Source of the DNA: a virus
Virus record (IMG/VR): IMGVR_UViG_3300008120_000180
Coordinates: 1 to 61,701 of that record
Reading direction: 5' to 3' (one strand)
Length of the DNA: 61,701 bases
Below, in pieces: positions 30,515 through 36,717 of the stretch; position 1 is the stretch's first letter, and each line of letters opens with the position of its first letter. Below the pieces are notes generated by a model. It did not search any database. It was given only the letters and a program-made list of their open reading frames with translations, and was not told the origin of the DNA. A program made the position numbers and the translations under genes.

Positions 30515-30543
30515 ATTATACCTTATAATGTGTTCTGTAGCAA
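30515..30543 (-). promoter_or_regulatory. Host-type promoter of the TET operon
   Basis: The minus strand reads TTGCTA (-35, at 30538-30543), a 17 bp spacer and TATAAT (-10, at 30515-30520). The start site falls near 30508, leaving a 10-base leader with the ribosome site AAGGA before ATG 30498. The -35 element lies inside one arm of the palindrome at 30533-30564, so a protein bound there could block it. Confidence 0.6.
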
Positions 30544-30564
30544 GTTTTAAAACTTGCTACAGAA
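30533..30564. repeat. Perfect 32 bp palindrome over the TET promoter
   Basis: TTCTGTAGCAAGTTTT is followed directly by its exact reverse complement. It stands 14 bp after the stop of the minus-strand gene at 30578 and covers the -35 element of the TET operon. It may be an operator or a terminator stem for the upstream gene; it has no downstream T-run on the minus strand, which favours an operator or a processing site. Confidence 0.6.
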
Positions 30565-30577
30565 GTATTTAGATAAG

Positions 30578-30937
30578 TTAATCTGGTATTTGCCAATTTC
30601 CATCTTGCGTTTTACATTTTGTAACTTTCGCTTTCTTTTCTTCTCCATCTATTGTTACTAAGATAGGAAATTCTTTACACTCAATCTTTGAGTCAGAAGA
30701 TTCATTTGTTTTCTTAGTAGCTCTACCAACGACAAATCCTAAAACACCAACACCTAATCCTATTGCTGTTGCTGCTCCTGGAGAAATACCAGTTCCTGAT
30801 GTTCTACTTGAATATCCATTCGTAGGATAATGGTAGTGTGTATTATATCTATTTCTATTACGCCATCTCCAATGATTGGCGAAAATTGGTTCTACGGTTG
30901 CGAAGATCAATAAAAAACTAATTAGTAGCTTGCCCAT
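30578..30937 (-). CDS. Small secreted protein with glycine-zipper segment
   Basis: Encodes 119 residues from ATG 30937, chosen because AAGGAG lies 10 bp before it; an in-frame TTG 9 bp further upstream has no such spacing. Residues 1-20 (MGKLLISFLLIFATVEPIFA) form a signal peptide. Residues 50-75 (ISPGAATAIGLGVGVLGFVV) are a glycine-zipper hydrophobic stretch, so the mature protein may insert in a membrane. The C-terminus has two Cys. It overlaps the upstream WYL_2-like gene by 20 bp. No family recognised; a cell-envelope or exclusion protein is possible. Confidence 0.6.
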   Translation of the reverse strand: MGKLLISFLLIFATVEPIFANHWRWRNRNRYNTHYHYPTNGYSSRTSGTGISPGAATAIGLGVGVLGFVVGRATKKTNESSDSKIECKEFPILVTIDGEEKKAKVTKCKTQDGNWQIPD

Positions 30938-31229
30938 AATTCTCAAACTCCTTCTGAGAAAGAATTTTGATATCTAGAAGATTCTGAATCTTGAAACTTC
31001 TATATTCTTTTTTATTTAGGTCGAAGGTAGGAATTACTGATTCGTTTTCTTTACGAGGTTTAATAACCTGCCCTTCAAGCATAACTTTCTTTGGTGTGTA
31101 AGAAGAGTTATTTGTACATAACATTTCACGAATTTCTCCGTTTGTCTTAGTGAACGAGATTAAACAGATATTTTCTTTTAGAGTCTTGATTAACTTATTA
31201 CGATATTCAATAAATTCTTCTTGTGTCAT
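30918..31229 (-). CDS. WYL_2/DUF2693-like small protein
   Basis: Encodes 103 residues from ATG 31229, preceded by AAAAAGGAATAAT; a longer in-frame start would overlap the upstream gene by 41 bp. The layout LIKTLKENICLISFTKTNGEIREMLCT followed, later, by FDLNKKEYRSFKIQNLLDIK is the SH3-like barrel pattern of the WYL_2 (DUF2693) phage family: a basic helix, a 'ITFTKxxGExRxMxCT' hairpin, and a 'VWDLxxxxWRSFK' strand. A shorter relative lies at 56962-57192. Function of the family is not established; nucleic-acid or ligand sensing is guessed from the fold. Confidence 0.65.
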   Translation of the reverse strand: MTQEEFIEYRNKLIKTLKENICLISFTKTNGEIREMLCTNNSSYTPKKVMLEGQVIKPRKENESVIPTFDLNKKEYRSFKIQNLLDIKILSQKEFENYGQATN

Positions 31230-31230
31230 A

Positions 31231-31740
31231 TTATTCCTTTTTCTTTTTCTTTTTATCGTGCCAGTAATCATCTATAGATTTTTTAGATTTATTAGTGAAT
31301 CCACGCAAGTCAGGTGAGTCCAGAATAGGTGTACCCATCTGTATAAAATTAAAATCATCTGTACCGAGATAATTTGTTCCAAAATCGGAACCAAACTTTG
31401 AATTGTCAGTATTAACTAATCTAACATTTTGAATTGAACTGTCAATTCTTTCTTTTAGATTATCAGAATCATCAATTACTTCATCTTTTTCGTGATTTAG
31501 ATAGATTAAGAAAATAATATTATGGATTGCTTTGTAGAGATCCTTAACATTCTTACCGTCTTTCTTACCGTAACGAGCCAGATATTCAATAGCGTTCGCA
31601 ACATACGAACCTTCTCCATGACCTATAGCCATAATAAGATCGTTCACTTGAATATTATCTTTTGAATTATAATGTTGCGAATAAGTTGTTACAATATATT
31701 CTAGCACATTATCTAAAATCTCTTTTTCTTTATATTTCAT
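31231..31740 (-). CDS. DUF3310-like protein (T7 gp1.7 type)
   Basis: Encodes 169 residues. Residues 20-75 (QHYNSKDNIQVNDLIMAIG, then VANAIEYLARYGKKDGKNVKDLYKAIHNI in pieces) resemble the DUF3310 pattern HYxx..IxxxD.I...xGNAIKYLxRxxxKxxxxDLxKAxxY. That family includes T7 gp1.7, a nucleotide kinase linked to dTMP use. The C-terminal ~80 residues are unlike the family and end in a Lys-rich tail. It heads a three-gene minus-strand cluster and lies just after the repeat gene at 31758. Enzyme activity cannot be judged from sequence. Confidence 0.5.
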   Translation of the reverse strand: MKYKEKEILDNVLEYIVTTYSQHYNSKDNIQVNDLIMAIGHGEGSYVANAIEYLARYGKKDGKNVKDLYKAIHNIIFLIYLNHEKDEVIDDSDNLKERIDSSIQNVRLVNTDNSKFGSDFGTNYLGTDDFNFIQMGTPILDSPDLRGFTNKSKKSIDDYWHDKKKKKKE

Positions 31741-31757
31741 TTCACTTTTTCCTTTCT

Positions 31758-32018
31758 CTAATTATTCGTCGTCAATAGGGTAGATGACCCAGACCTAGAC
31801 CTAGAATAAAACCTAGACTCAGAACAAGACGAAGACCAAGATCCAGAATAAGACGAAGACCAAGATCCAGAATAAGACCAATACCCAGACCCAGATCCAG
31901 AATAAGACCAATACCCAGACCCAGATCCAGAATAAGACCAATACCCAGACCAAGAATAAAACCCAGACCTGGACCTAATATTTCTTTTGTTTCTTCTGTA
32001 GATTGATTTTTTAATCAT
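31758..32018 (-). CDS. Hexanucleotide-repeat gene 1, Ser-X dipeptide repeats
   Basis: Encodes 86 residues. The head MIKKSIYRRNKRNIRSRS is basic and shared with three other genes (35798-36040, 36041-36235, 36243-36449). It is followed by about 60 residues of alternating Ser and Gly/Arg/Trp/Tyr encoded by a degenerate 6-base unit (TCTGGN, TCTTGG, TCTAGG, TCTTAT). A host-type promoter (32025-32054) puts the predicted transcript start at the ATG, so the gene appears truly expressed and leaderless. No known family. Expected to be disordered; RNA or DNA binding, or a scaffold, are possible. That the repeat is merely selfish DNA with an open frame is an alternative. Confidence 0.55.
   Translation of the reverse strand: MIKKSIYRRNKRNIRSRSGFYSWSGYWSYSGSGSGYWSYSGSGSGYWSYSGSWSSSYSGSWSSSCSESRFYSRSRSGSSTLLTTNN
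31775..31977. repeat. Degenerate GACCCA hexamer array
   Basis: The plus strand is a run of roughly 34 units of six bases with consensus GA(C/T)C(C/T)A, variants including GATCCA, GAATAA, GACCAA and TACCCA. Units such as GACCAA-TACCCA-GACCCA-GATCCA-GAATAA recur as a higher-order block of about 30 bases, at least three times. A second array lies at 35830-36415. Confidence 0.75.
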
Positions 32019-32024
32019 ATAACT

Positions 32025-32054
32025 ATTATATCACACACCCCACAACTTAGTCAA
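32025..32054 (-). promoter_or_regulatory. Host-type promoter of hexamer-repeat gene 1
   Basis: TTGACT (32049-32054), 18 bp, TATAAT (32025-32030), then six bases and the ATG at 32018. The spacing predicts transcription from the start codon itself. Confidence 0.6.
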
Positions 32055-32500
32055 GTCTTCATTATCTAAAAAATCTCCAGAATTATCTTCTTCACCAAAG
32101 ATTTTAAGAGTTACTTTTGTTTGTCTGAACATCTCGATAGTTCTGTTTTTGTGTTCGTAATACATAGAATCTTTATGCGAAAACGCATCTAGATTTTTAT
32201 TGCTTACGATTACTCTTATTATACCAGAATTAACGATTCCTCTGGCACAATCTATGCATGGGAAATGAGAGCTGCATTATATATAGCATTTCTTTCGGCA
32301 TGTTCAACCCAAAAATATTTTTCAGGTTTTTGCCATTTAGCTTTGTCATGATCATTTGCTCCTCTTGGGAACCCATTATATCCTGTAGATATAATATTAT
32401 TGTTTTGACCAATAATAATTGCAGCACATTTAGTATTTGGATCGTTAGACTTCACTGCGATTGAATCTAACATATTTATAAAATATTCGTCCCAATTCAT
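32031..32500 (-). pseudogene. dCMP deaminase, frame-broken
   Basis: Two frames together make a dCMP deaminase. Frame 1, ATG 32500 to stop 32252 (82 residues), has the N-terminal helix, TKCAAIIIGQNNNIISTGYN, and the catalytic VEHAERNAIYNAA. Frame 2, open from 32276 to the stop at 32031, gives FPCIDCARGIVNSGIIRVIV with the two zinc cysteines and a normal C-terminus. In T4 the His and first Cys are about 28 residues apart; here joining the frames gives about 18, so roughly 30 bp appear deleted with a change of frame. The product could not bind zinc unless the break is an assembly error. A strong leaderless promoter is intact. Confidence 0.75.
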
Positions 32501-32507
32501 ATATTTA

Positions 32508-32536
32508 ATTATACCGTTTTAAGATTAGAAAGTCAA
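32508..32536 (-). promoter_or_regulatory. Host-type promoter of the deaminase gene
   Basis: TTGACT (32531-32536), 17 bp, TATAAT (32508-32513), then seven bases and ATG 32500. Leaderless spacing as in several other early genes of the window. Confidence 0.65.
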
Positions 32537-32548
32537 GTTTTCGTTTTT

Positions 32549-32592
32549 TATAAATAAATGAGGGAGAAAAATTTTCTAGCATTTTCTCCCTC
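32549..32592 (+). promoter_or_regulatory. Late box plus hairpin leader of homing endonuclease 1
   Basis: TATAAATA (32549-32556) is followed by an 11 bp stem, GAGGGAGAAAA (32560-32570) with TTTTCTCCCTC (32582-32592), and an 11-base loop. The ribosome site AAAGGAT lies further on, 10 bp before ATG 32621. The same order (late box, hairpin, CACAAACTAA...GGATA, ATG) precedes homing endonuclease 2. Confidence 0.6.
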
Positions 32593-32620
32593 TAATCACA
32601 AACTAAAGGATACTTAGTCT

Positions 32621-33406
32621 ATGACTAATACTATTTATTGTACTTACCTTACCACTTATTCTGGTAATAAACTCCCTCCTTTTTATATCGGCTCTACTTC
32701 TGTCCAAAAGATAGAAGAAGGTTATCGTGGATCTGTTTCTTCTAAGAAATACAAAGAAATCTGGACGACAGAATTATATGAGAATCCTCATTTATTCGAG
32801 ACTAAAATTTTAACAACACATTCTACGAGAGAAGATGCTTTCGAAGAAGAGATGCGTTACCAGATAGAACATGATGTAGTTAGATCTCCAGAATATATTA
32901 ATATGGCTATTGCTAATAAATTAATGGTTTTTGATCATAATGATTCAGAATGGAGAACGAAGCAATCTCTTGCTAAGAAAAAGAGATTCGAGAATCCAGA
33001 AGAGAGAAAGAAACTGTCTGAATCTGGTAAAAAGAGATGGGAATCAGAAGAATTCAAAAAGAAAATGTCTGAATCTAAAAAAGGAAGAAAGCAATCTGAA
33101 GAACATAAAAAGAAGTTATCTGAATCTCGAAAAGGTAAGAAGATATCAGAAGAAACTAGAAAGAAGATGTCAGAATCACATAAAGGGAAAAAGAAGACTG
33201 AAGAACAAAAATTAAAACAATCCCTATCTATGAGTGGTAGAAAAAATTCTGAACAACATAACAGAAAAATATCTGAAGCTCAGAAAAATAGAAAACCAAT
33301 TTCAGAAGAAACTAGAAAGAAACAATCTGAAGCGCAAAAGAAAAGATTTAAATCAGAAACAGAACGAGCAAAAAATTCTAAAGCAGCAAAAAAGAGATGG
33401 GAATAA
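32621..33406 (+). CDS. GIY-YIG homing endonuclease 1
   Basis: Encodes 261 residues. Residues 3-25 hold the nuclease signature in modified form: [11 protein letters not shown] for 'GIY' and PPFYIGST for 'YIG', followed by a catalytic-domain Arg and Glu ([10 protein letters not shown] near 72). The C-terminal half is a chain of basic NUMOD3-like DNA-binding repeats, SEExRKKMSESxKGKK, at least six times. It is closely similar in the first 110 residues to the endonucleases at 37737 and 48539, so these are recent copies. Free-standing HEGs of this kind (Seg type in T4) spread by cutting phages that lack them. The stop at 33404-33406 runs straight into a palindrome. Confidence 0.88.
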   Translation: MTNTIYCTYLTTYSGNKLPPFYIGSTSVQKIEEGYRGSVSSKKYKEIWTTELYENPHLFETKILTTHSTREDAFEEEMRYQIEHDVVRSPEYINMAIANKLMVFDHNDSEWRTKQSLAKKKRFENPEERKKLSESGKKRWESEEFKKKMSESKKGRKQSEEHKKKLSESRKGKKISEETRKKMSESHKGKKKTEEQKLKQSLSMSGRKNSEQHNRKISEAQKNRKPISEETRKKQSEAQKKRFKSETERAKNSKAAKKRWE

Positions 33407-33434
33407 AAGGATTGGGGATTAATCCCCAATCCTT
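33407..33434. terminator. Perfect 28 bp palindrome between convergent genes
   Basis: AAGGATTGGGGATT is followed by its exact reverse complement. It begins right after the stop of endonuclease 1 and covers the stop of the minus-strand secreted-protein gene. On the minus strand the stem is followed by TTTTATT, so it can work as a terminator for that gene; on the plus strand there is no T-run. Confidence 0.65.
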
Positions 33435-34479
33435 AGAAAATAGGACTTGTTGTAAAGTAACCACGATCTAAGTTAAATTTCAATCCGAATCCAGTTAATC
33501 CAGGACGTTGAGTATTAACTTTCAAAGTGCCACTCTTACCTTTCGTAATCGGGAAAGTTGTATCTAAGGTGATTGCAGTTAAGGTGATTGCAGTTTGACC
33601 TTTTGCTGGTAAACTAACTACACCCGTATGTAATTGTGTTCCCATGGTATCATAGAATACAAAATTTACATCTTGTGCATAATTAAGATAATTCACTAAT
33701 GCAATTCCAGTTGAAGTGCGATCAATATTATCAAATGATAACGAAAACGAATCTCTATTGGGAATAGAAGCTGGAATCGTACCTTCGAAAAGAGAATTTG
33801 CATAAGTTGCTTGCGCCACAACACCTGATCCGTATACAGTCTTAATATCAAGAGAACCTGTTTTAAGTGTTGTTGGATCTAGTAAAATTACATCAGAAGA
33901 ACCATATCCAGGAATTGCAACTGAATATTCAGATGTATACGAACCATTAACTGCAAATGGTACATTTACACCCTGCGGGTCATAAAATTTCAAAGTAACC
34001 AAGGAAACATTCGGTGATGTATTCGTTAGCTTAACAGTTGTCTTCCATCCACCACCAGAAGCAATATGTGAGACAGTAGGATCTAGAGATGTAGTAAATG
34101 TTCTAGAATCAATAACAGTTAAATTAAGACCAACTGAAACTGAGGTAGATGGTGAATTTTGTACAAATGTCACAGGAATATTATAATTCCCCACAGTTAG
34201 ATTTGAAGCAATAACTGAGATTCGTACAGCTGTAGTAGTACCTGGAGGAATAAATCCCTGAACAGGCCAGACTAAAATTGCGGGATTATTATTCGGGACT
34301 ACTACATTATAAGCAAATGTAGAATTATTTGATGAAATGAATACTTCTGGAGCAGACACAATTGTGTCTTTTGCTAAGTCGAATGTAACATTTACTACGG
34401 AAGGCGAAACTGTTGGAAAATTTGGAATTTGTCCAAAAGAAACGATTGATAGTAAAAGAATTGATAAAATATATTTCAT
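33433..34479 (-). CDS. Secreted two-domain beta protein
   Basis: Encodes 348 residues. Residues 1-16 (MKYILSILLLSIVSFG) form a signal peptide, probably cleaved before Gln17. Residues 20-125 read like an Ig-like BACON-type domain (VSPSVVNVTFDLA ... FIPPGTTTAVRISVIASNL ... PVTFVQNS). Residues 130-345 form a second beta domain beginning SHIASGGGWKTTVKLTNTS with LKFYDPQGVNVPF, a style I associate with secreted proteins of environmental bacteria such as Acidobacteria. No catalytic motif. Such a protein is not part of the T4 core, so it is a likely acquired cargo gene acting at the cell surface or secreted at lysis. Function unknown. Confidence 0.6.
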   Translation of the reverse strand: MKYILSILLLSIVSFGQIPNFPTVSPSVVNVTFDLAKDTIVSAPEVFISSNNSTFAYNVVVPNNNPAILVWPVQGFIPPGTTTAVRISVIASNLTVGNYNIPVTFVQNSPSTSVSVGLNLTVIDSRTFTTSLDPTVSHIASGGGWKTTVKLTNTSPNVSLVTLKFYDPQGVNVPFAVNGSYTSEYSVAIPGYGSSDVILLDPTTLKTGSLDIKTVYGSGVVAQATYANSLFEGTIPASIPNRDSFSLSFDNIDRTSTGIALVNYLNYAQDVNFVFYDTMGTQLHTGVVSLPAKGQTAITLTAITLDTTFPITKGKSGTLKVNTQRPGLTGFGLKFNLDRGYFTTSPIF

Positions 34480-34859
34480 ATTTTTCCTTTCAAGTGATTT
34501 AAAATATTTAAGTAAGAGATATAATGCGTCTCTGGATATTTAGTGTTATAATGTTGTGCGATAACTTCACACATCCTCTTAGATCCGATGGGATTTAAAG
34601 AATGGACCATACAAACTTCTGTCGGCCACTTATTGTTCTCTCTCATCCAGAGAACAACATCATAACCAGTTTTATTTGGTGAAACCCAATCAGGATTATT
34701 ATTCATTGTGTAATGATCCTCAGCAAGATCGTGATCTAACCAAGCCTCTTGTATTTCATTCTCTGATAAAATCTTAATCGCCTCATCGTAATTCTTGGCA
34801 ATCTTCCAATCCCCGATAAAAGGACAAGGACGAACATCATCTAACCATAATTTAATCAT
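34476..34859 (-). CDS. Cyclic-phosphate processing receiver (cREC) domain protein
   Basis: Encodes 127 residues forming one receiver-like domain: KLWLDDVRPCP at the N-terminus (acidic pair), then AWLDHDLAEDH near residue 40, GYDVVLWMREN near 66 and VCMVHSLNPIGSKRM near 83. The DDxR, LDHDL and HSxNPxG signatures are those of the cREC family, proposed to process nucleotides or RNA ends with cyclic phosphates rather than act in two-component signalling. It overlaps both neighbours by a few bases. PseT and an RlaP protein also occur in this window, which supports an RNA-repair role. Confidence 0.72.
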   Translation of the reverse strand: MIKLWLDDVRPCPFIGDWKIAKNYDEAIKILSENEIQEAWLDHDLAEDHYTMNNNPDWVSPNKTGYDVVLWMRENNKWPTEVCMVHSLNPIGSKRMCEVIAQHYNTKYPETHYISYLNILNHLKGKI

Positions 34860-35040
34860 TTTTACTGATCCTTAATTGTGTATTTGGTGTTATCGTTCCT
34901 ACTCCCATCTTTCCATTTATAGGAATGGGATATAATTCATCTGTGCGAAGACTACGATAGATTTTACCTTCTGGTAATACCGTAATTGTTGGAGCAACAT
35001 TTCCACCGAATAACAACTTTAAAAGATTTCTTCTATTCAT
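34852..35040 (-). CDS. Small protein with twin-arginine-like start, unknown
   Basis: Encodes 62 residues. The start MNRRNLLKLLFGGNVAPTIT resembles a short twin-arginine signal (RRNLLK followed by a hydrophobic stretch), but it is short for a real one. The rest (IYRSLRTDELYPIPINGK, then MGVGTITPNTQLRI) has the 'GVGTITPNTQLRIS' string that is also common in fibre proteins. It overlaps the cREC gene by 8 bp. No known family. May be a fragment of a fibre gene or a true small protein. Confidence 0.45.
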   Translation of the reverse strand: MNRRNLLKLLFGGNVAPTITVLPEGKIYRSLRTDELYPIPINGKMGVGTITPNTQLRISKND

Positions 35041-35053
35041 AATACTATATTAT

Positions 35054-35272
35054 TTAAATAATGTCAATTGTATCATAATCCGTATCTGTCCACGCATTAT
35101 ACTTCCACACCCAATGATCAACACAATCCCAAATAAGTAAATCTTTAGGATCATATCCTAAAGAAGTCATTTTATTTTTATATTCGGTGAAATACTCACG
35201 AACAATATCATCATCTGAATAAGTTACATACTTATTATCTTCTGTTCTATAGGTCCAGTATCTCATATACAT
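35054..35272 (-). CDS. Small hypothetical protein
   Basis: Encodes 72 residues, acidic and rich in aromatic residues (WTYRTEDNKYVTYSDDDIV, then LLIWDCVDHWVWKYNAW). No signal peptide, membrane segment or recognised motif. The start could also be the Met three codons in (MRYWTYRT). It is packed between the SLOG protein gene (11 bp) and the gene at 34852 (13 bp), in the same direction, so it is probably cotranscribed and real. Confidence 0.5.
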   Translation of the reverse strand: MYMRYWTYRTEDNKYVTYSDDDIVREYFTEYKNKMTSLGYDPKDLLIWDCVDHWVWKYNAWTDTDYDTIDII

Positions 35273-35283
35273 TAGTCCAAAAT

Positions 35284-35715
35284 TTATAAAAGAATAAGTT
35301 TAGATCTCTCTATTGCTTCTGCTTCTGTAAGATTAATCTTCTTGAGAAATTTCTTGATTGTATCTTCTGTTCCACCTTTTCTATCAGAAGCAACACAAGC
35401 AATCAAGATATCTGATCTTTCTGCGATTAGGGTGTTTCTTTCATTATTAACAATAGCATGTGCCGCACGATGCGGCACATTCTTTTCTTTAATTAGATGT
35501 TCTCTTTTCTGAGAATCTGGAAGGAATTCTATTAATCTGACTGCACCGTTTGTATTTAGATGAATATCTTTTGCGAAAGAATCTGCACCTTGTTTACAAC
35601 CACCAGAAACCATTACATCTCCAGTTTCATATATATCTTCTAATGCATCAACAACAAGATCATGATCTACAAATGTATTTCTTCGACGAGAACCAACTAT
35701 TCCGATATATTTCAT
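35284..35715 (-). CDS. SLOG-fold nucleotide-binding protein
   Basis: Encodes 143 residues. The first strand MKYIGIVGSRRRN, the DVMVSGGCKQGADSFAKDI motif near residue 33, and the RSDILIACVASDRKGGTEDT segment near 100 define a small Rossmann-like SLOG/DprA-type domain (YspA, DUF2493 class) that binds nucleotides or nucleotide-derived signals. In phages its role is undetermined. It is the first gene of a four-gene minus-strand run that ends with the cREC protein. Confidence 0.72.
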   Translation of the reverse strand: MKYIGIVGSRRRNTFVDHDLVVDALEDIYETGDVMVSGGCKQGADSFAKDIHLNTNGAVRLIEFLPDSQKREHLIKEKNVPHRAAHAIVNNERNTLIAERSDILIACVASDRKGGTEDTIKKFLKKINLTEAEAIERSKLILL

Positions 35716-35797
35716 TAATATTTTTAACTTATAATTTTTTTGCCGGAGATCTTTTTAATAAAGAATAACAGATTTATCTAGTGAGATGTGCGAATCA

Positions 35798-36040
35798 TCA
35801 TAAATTTCCTGAAACCACCAACGATTCTTCCCCAGATCTAAACCTATACAAAGACCCAGACTTAGACCCAAATCTGGACCAAGTCCCAGACCAAGAACCA
35901 ATGCCAATCTCAAACCATGATCCAGATCTAGACCCAGATCTAGACCCATACCTAAATTCAGAACAAGAACGAGAGAAATACATAGATCCCGATTGTGTTC
36001 TAAAACTTCTTTTATATGGTGAGTTCTTAAACATAATCAA
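35798..36040 (-). CDS. Hexanucleotide-repeat gene 2
   Basis: Encodes 80 residues. The head MIMFKNSPYKRSFRTQSGSM is a diverged form of the MIKKSIYKR head of the other repeat genes. The body alternates Ser with Gly, Arg and Trp (FRYGSRSGSRSGSW), then decays into non-repeat sequence (GEESLVVSGNL). The plus strand is also open here with Asp-Pro-Asp-Leu repeats, a by-product of a six-base unit without stop triplets; the conserved head favours the minus strand. It starts directly at the stop of the next repeat gene. Confidence 0.42.
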   Translation of the reverse strand: MIMFKNSPYKRSFRTQSGSMYFSRSCSEFRYGSRSGSRSGSWFEIGIGSWSGTWSRFGSKSGSLYRFRSGEESLVVSGNL

Positions 36041-36415
36041 TCACAAAGTCTCAGATCTAGACCAGGAATAATATCCAGATCCAGACCAAGGTACAGACGC
36101 AGACCAAGAATAACATCTAAAATTAGACCCAGACCTAGAATAAAACCAAAACCCAAATCCAGATCCAGAATAAGACCTAGACCCAGACCAAGACCTAGAC
36201 CAAATGTTTCTTTTGTAGATTGATTTCTTAATCATAATTTAATTACCAAGACCTAGACCCAGACCTAGACCAAGACTGAACCCAAGACCCAGACCAAGAC
36301 TTAGACCTAGACTCAGATCCAGAATAAGACCAAGACCAAGACCAATACCCAGACCAAGACCGAGACTTAGACCCAGACCTAGACCTAGACTCAGACCCGG
36401 ACCCAGATGCAGACC
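35830..36415. repeat. Second GACCCA hexamer array, interrupted
   Basis: Hexamers of the form GA(C/T)C(C/T)A fill most of this stretch on the plus strand, in three blocks (about 35830-35955, 36053-36210, 36246-36415). Each block ends on its right with the same 5' gene head on the minus strand, so the whole gene with its repeat, not only the repeat, has been duplicated in tandem. Confidence 0.72.
36041..36235 (-). CDS. Hexanucleotide-repeat gene 3
   Basis: Encodes 64 residues: head MIKKSIYKRNIWSRSWSGSR, followed by Ser-X repeats (SYSGSGFGFWFYSRSGSNF). The first ~30 bases and the upstream AAATTATG are nearly identical to the gene at 36243, showing recent duplication. Its stop touches the start of the next copy downstream. 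No promoter of the early type is visible, so it may be read from the gene upstream. Unknown function. Confidence 0.45.
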   Translation of the reverse strand: MIKKSIYKRNIWSRSWSGSRSYSGSGFGFWFYSRSGSNFRCYSWSASVPWSGSGYYSWSRSETL

Positions 36416-36449
36416 AAATAGTTCTTTTGTAGATTGATTTCTTAATCAT
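36243..36449 (-). CDS. Hexanucleotide-repeat gene 4
   Basis: Encodes 68 residues: head MIKKSIYKRTIWSASGSGSE, then an almost perfect alternation of Ser with Arg, Gly, Lys and Trp to the end. This is the cleanest copy of the family in the cluster. It starts 8 bp after the stop of a possible 27-residue frame in the GC-rich island. Unknown function; a disordered, basic, aromatic-rich chain of this kind could condense with nucleic acid, but this is speculative. Confidence 0.48.
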   Translation of the reverse strand: MIKKSIYKRTIWSASGSGSESRSRSGSKSRSWSGYWSWSWSYSGSESRSKSWSGSWVQSWSRSGSRSW

Positions 36450-36460
36450 AATTTAATTTA

Positions 36461-36627
36461 GAAGTTTCGGCGGAGGACTCTCTCCCTCCCGTCAAGTCTG
36501 GTTCGTGGCGACTTCCCCTGTGTTCTGGTTGTGCTGTCCATGGTTACCATGCATTCCTTAGTAGAACAACAATTTCCAGCCACCCAGTTTTTGCGGAGCG
36601 GGTTGCCCTCCAGTAGTGTACTACCAT
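36461..36627 (-). ncRNA. GC-rich island, candidate structured RNA
   Basis: By hand count about 53% of these bases are G or C, while the surroundings are near one third. There are many local stems: GGAGG/CCTCC at 36471-36488, CATGG-TTA-CCATG at 36539-36551, GTAGT/ACTAC at 36614-36625. On the minus strand two short frames abut (36544-36627 and 36458-36541, 27 residues each, very basic), so a pair of small peptides is the alternative. It lies just downstream of tRNA-Thr on the same strand, so it would be cotranscribed with the tRNA array. No known RNA family recognised. Confidence 0.4.
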
Positions 36628-36640
36628 TCCAAATTATTTA

Positions 36641-36716
36641 TGGAGCCACGAGACAGAGTTGAACTGTCAACCTACGGTTTACAAAACCGTTGCTCTGCCA
36701 ATTGAGCTATCGTGGC
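36641..36716 (-). tRNA. tRNA-Thr(TGT)
   Basis: Acceptor GCCACGA/TCGTGGC, anticodon loop TTTGTAA with anticodon TGT, normal variable loop and T-arm, and an encoded CCA (minus strand, at 36641-36643). A standard class I tRNA that reads ACA codons. Confidence 0.88.
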
Positions 36717-36717
36717 A

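Noticed and set aside
31775-31977. CRISPR array
   Set aside because: Repeats are six-base degenerate units without spacers of uniform length; no cas genes anywhere in the window.
32252-32276. Programmed frameshift in the deaminase gene
   Set aside because: No slippery site and about ten residues are missing, so a deletion fits better than recoding.
35781-36071. Plus-strand Asp-Pro-Asp-Leu repeat frame
   Set aside because: The hexamer has no stop in several frames on either strand; the conserved gene head and promoter support the minus strand.
36461-36627. GOLLD or ROOL type large RNA
   Set aside because: Those RNAs are several hundred bases long; this island is about 170 bases.
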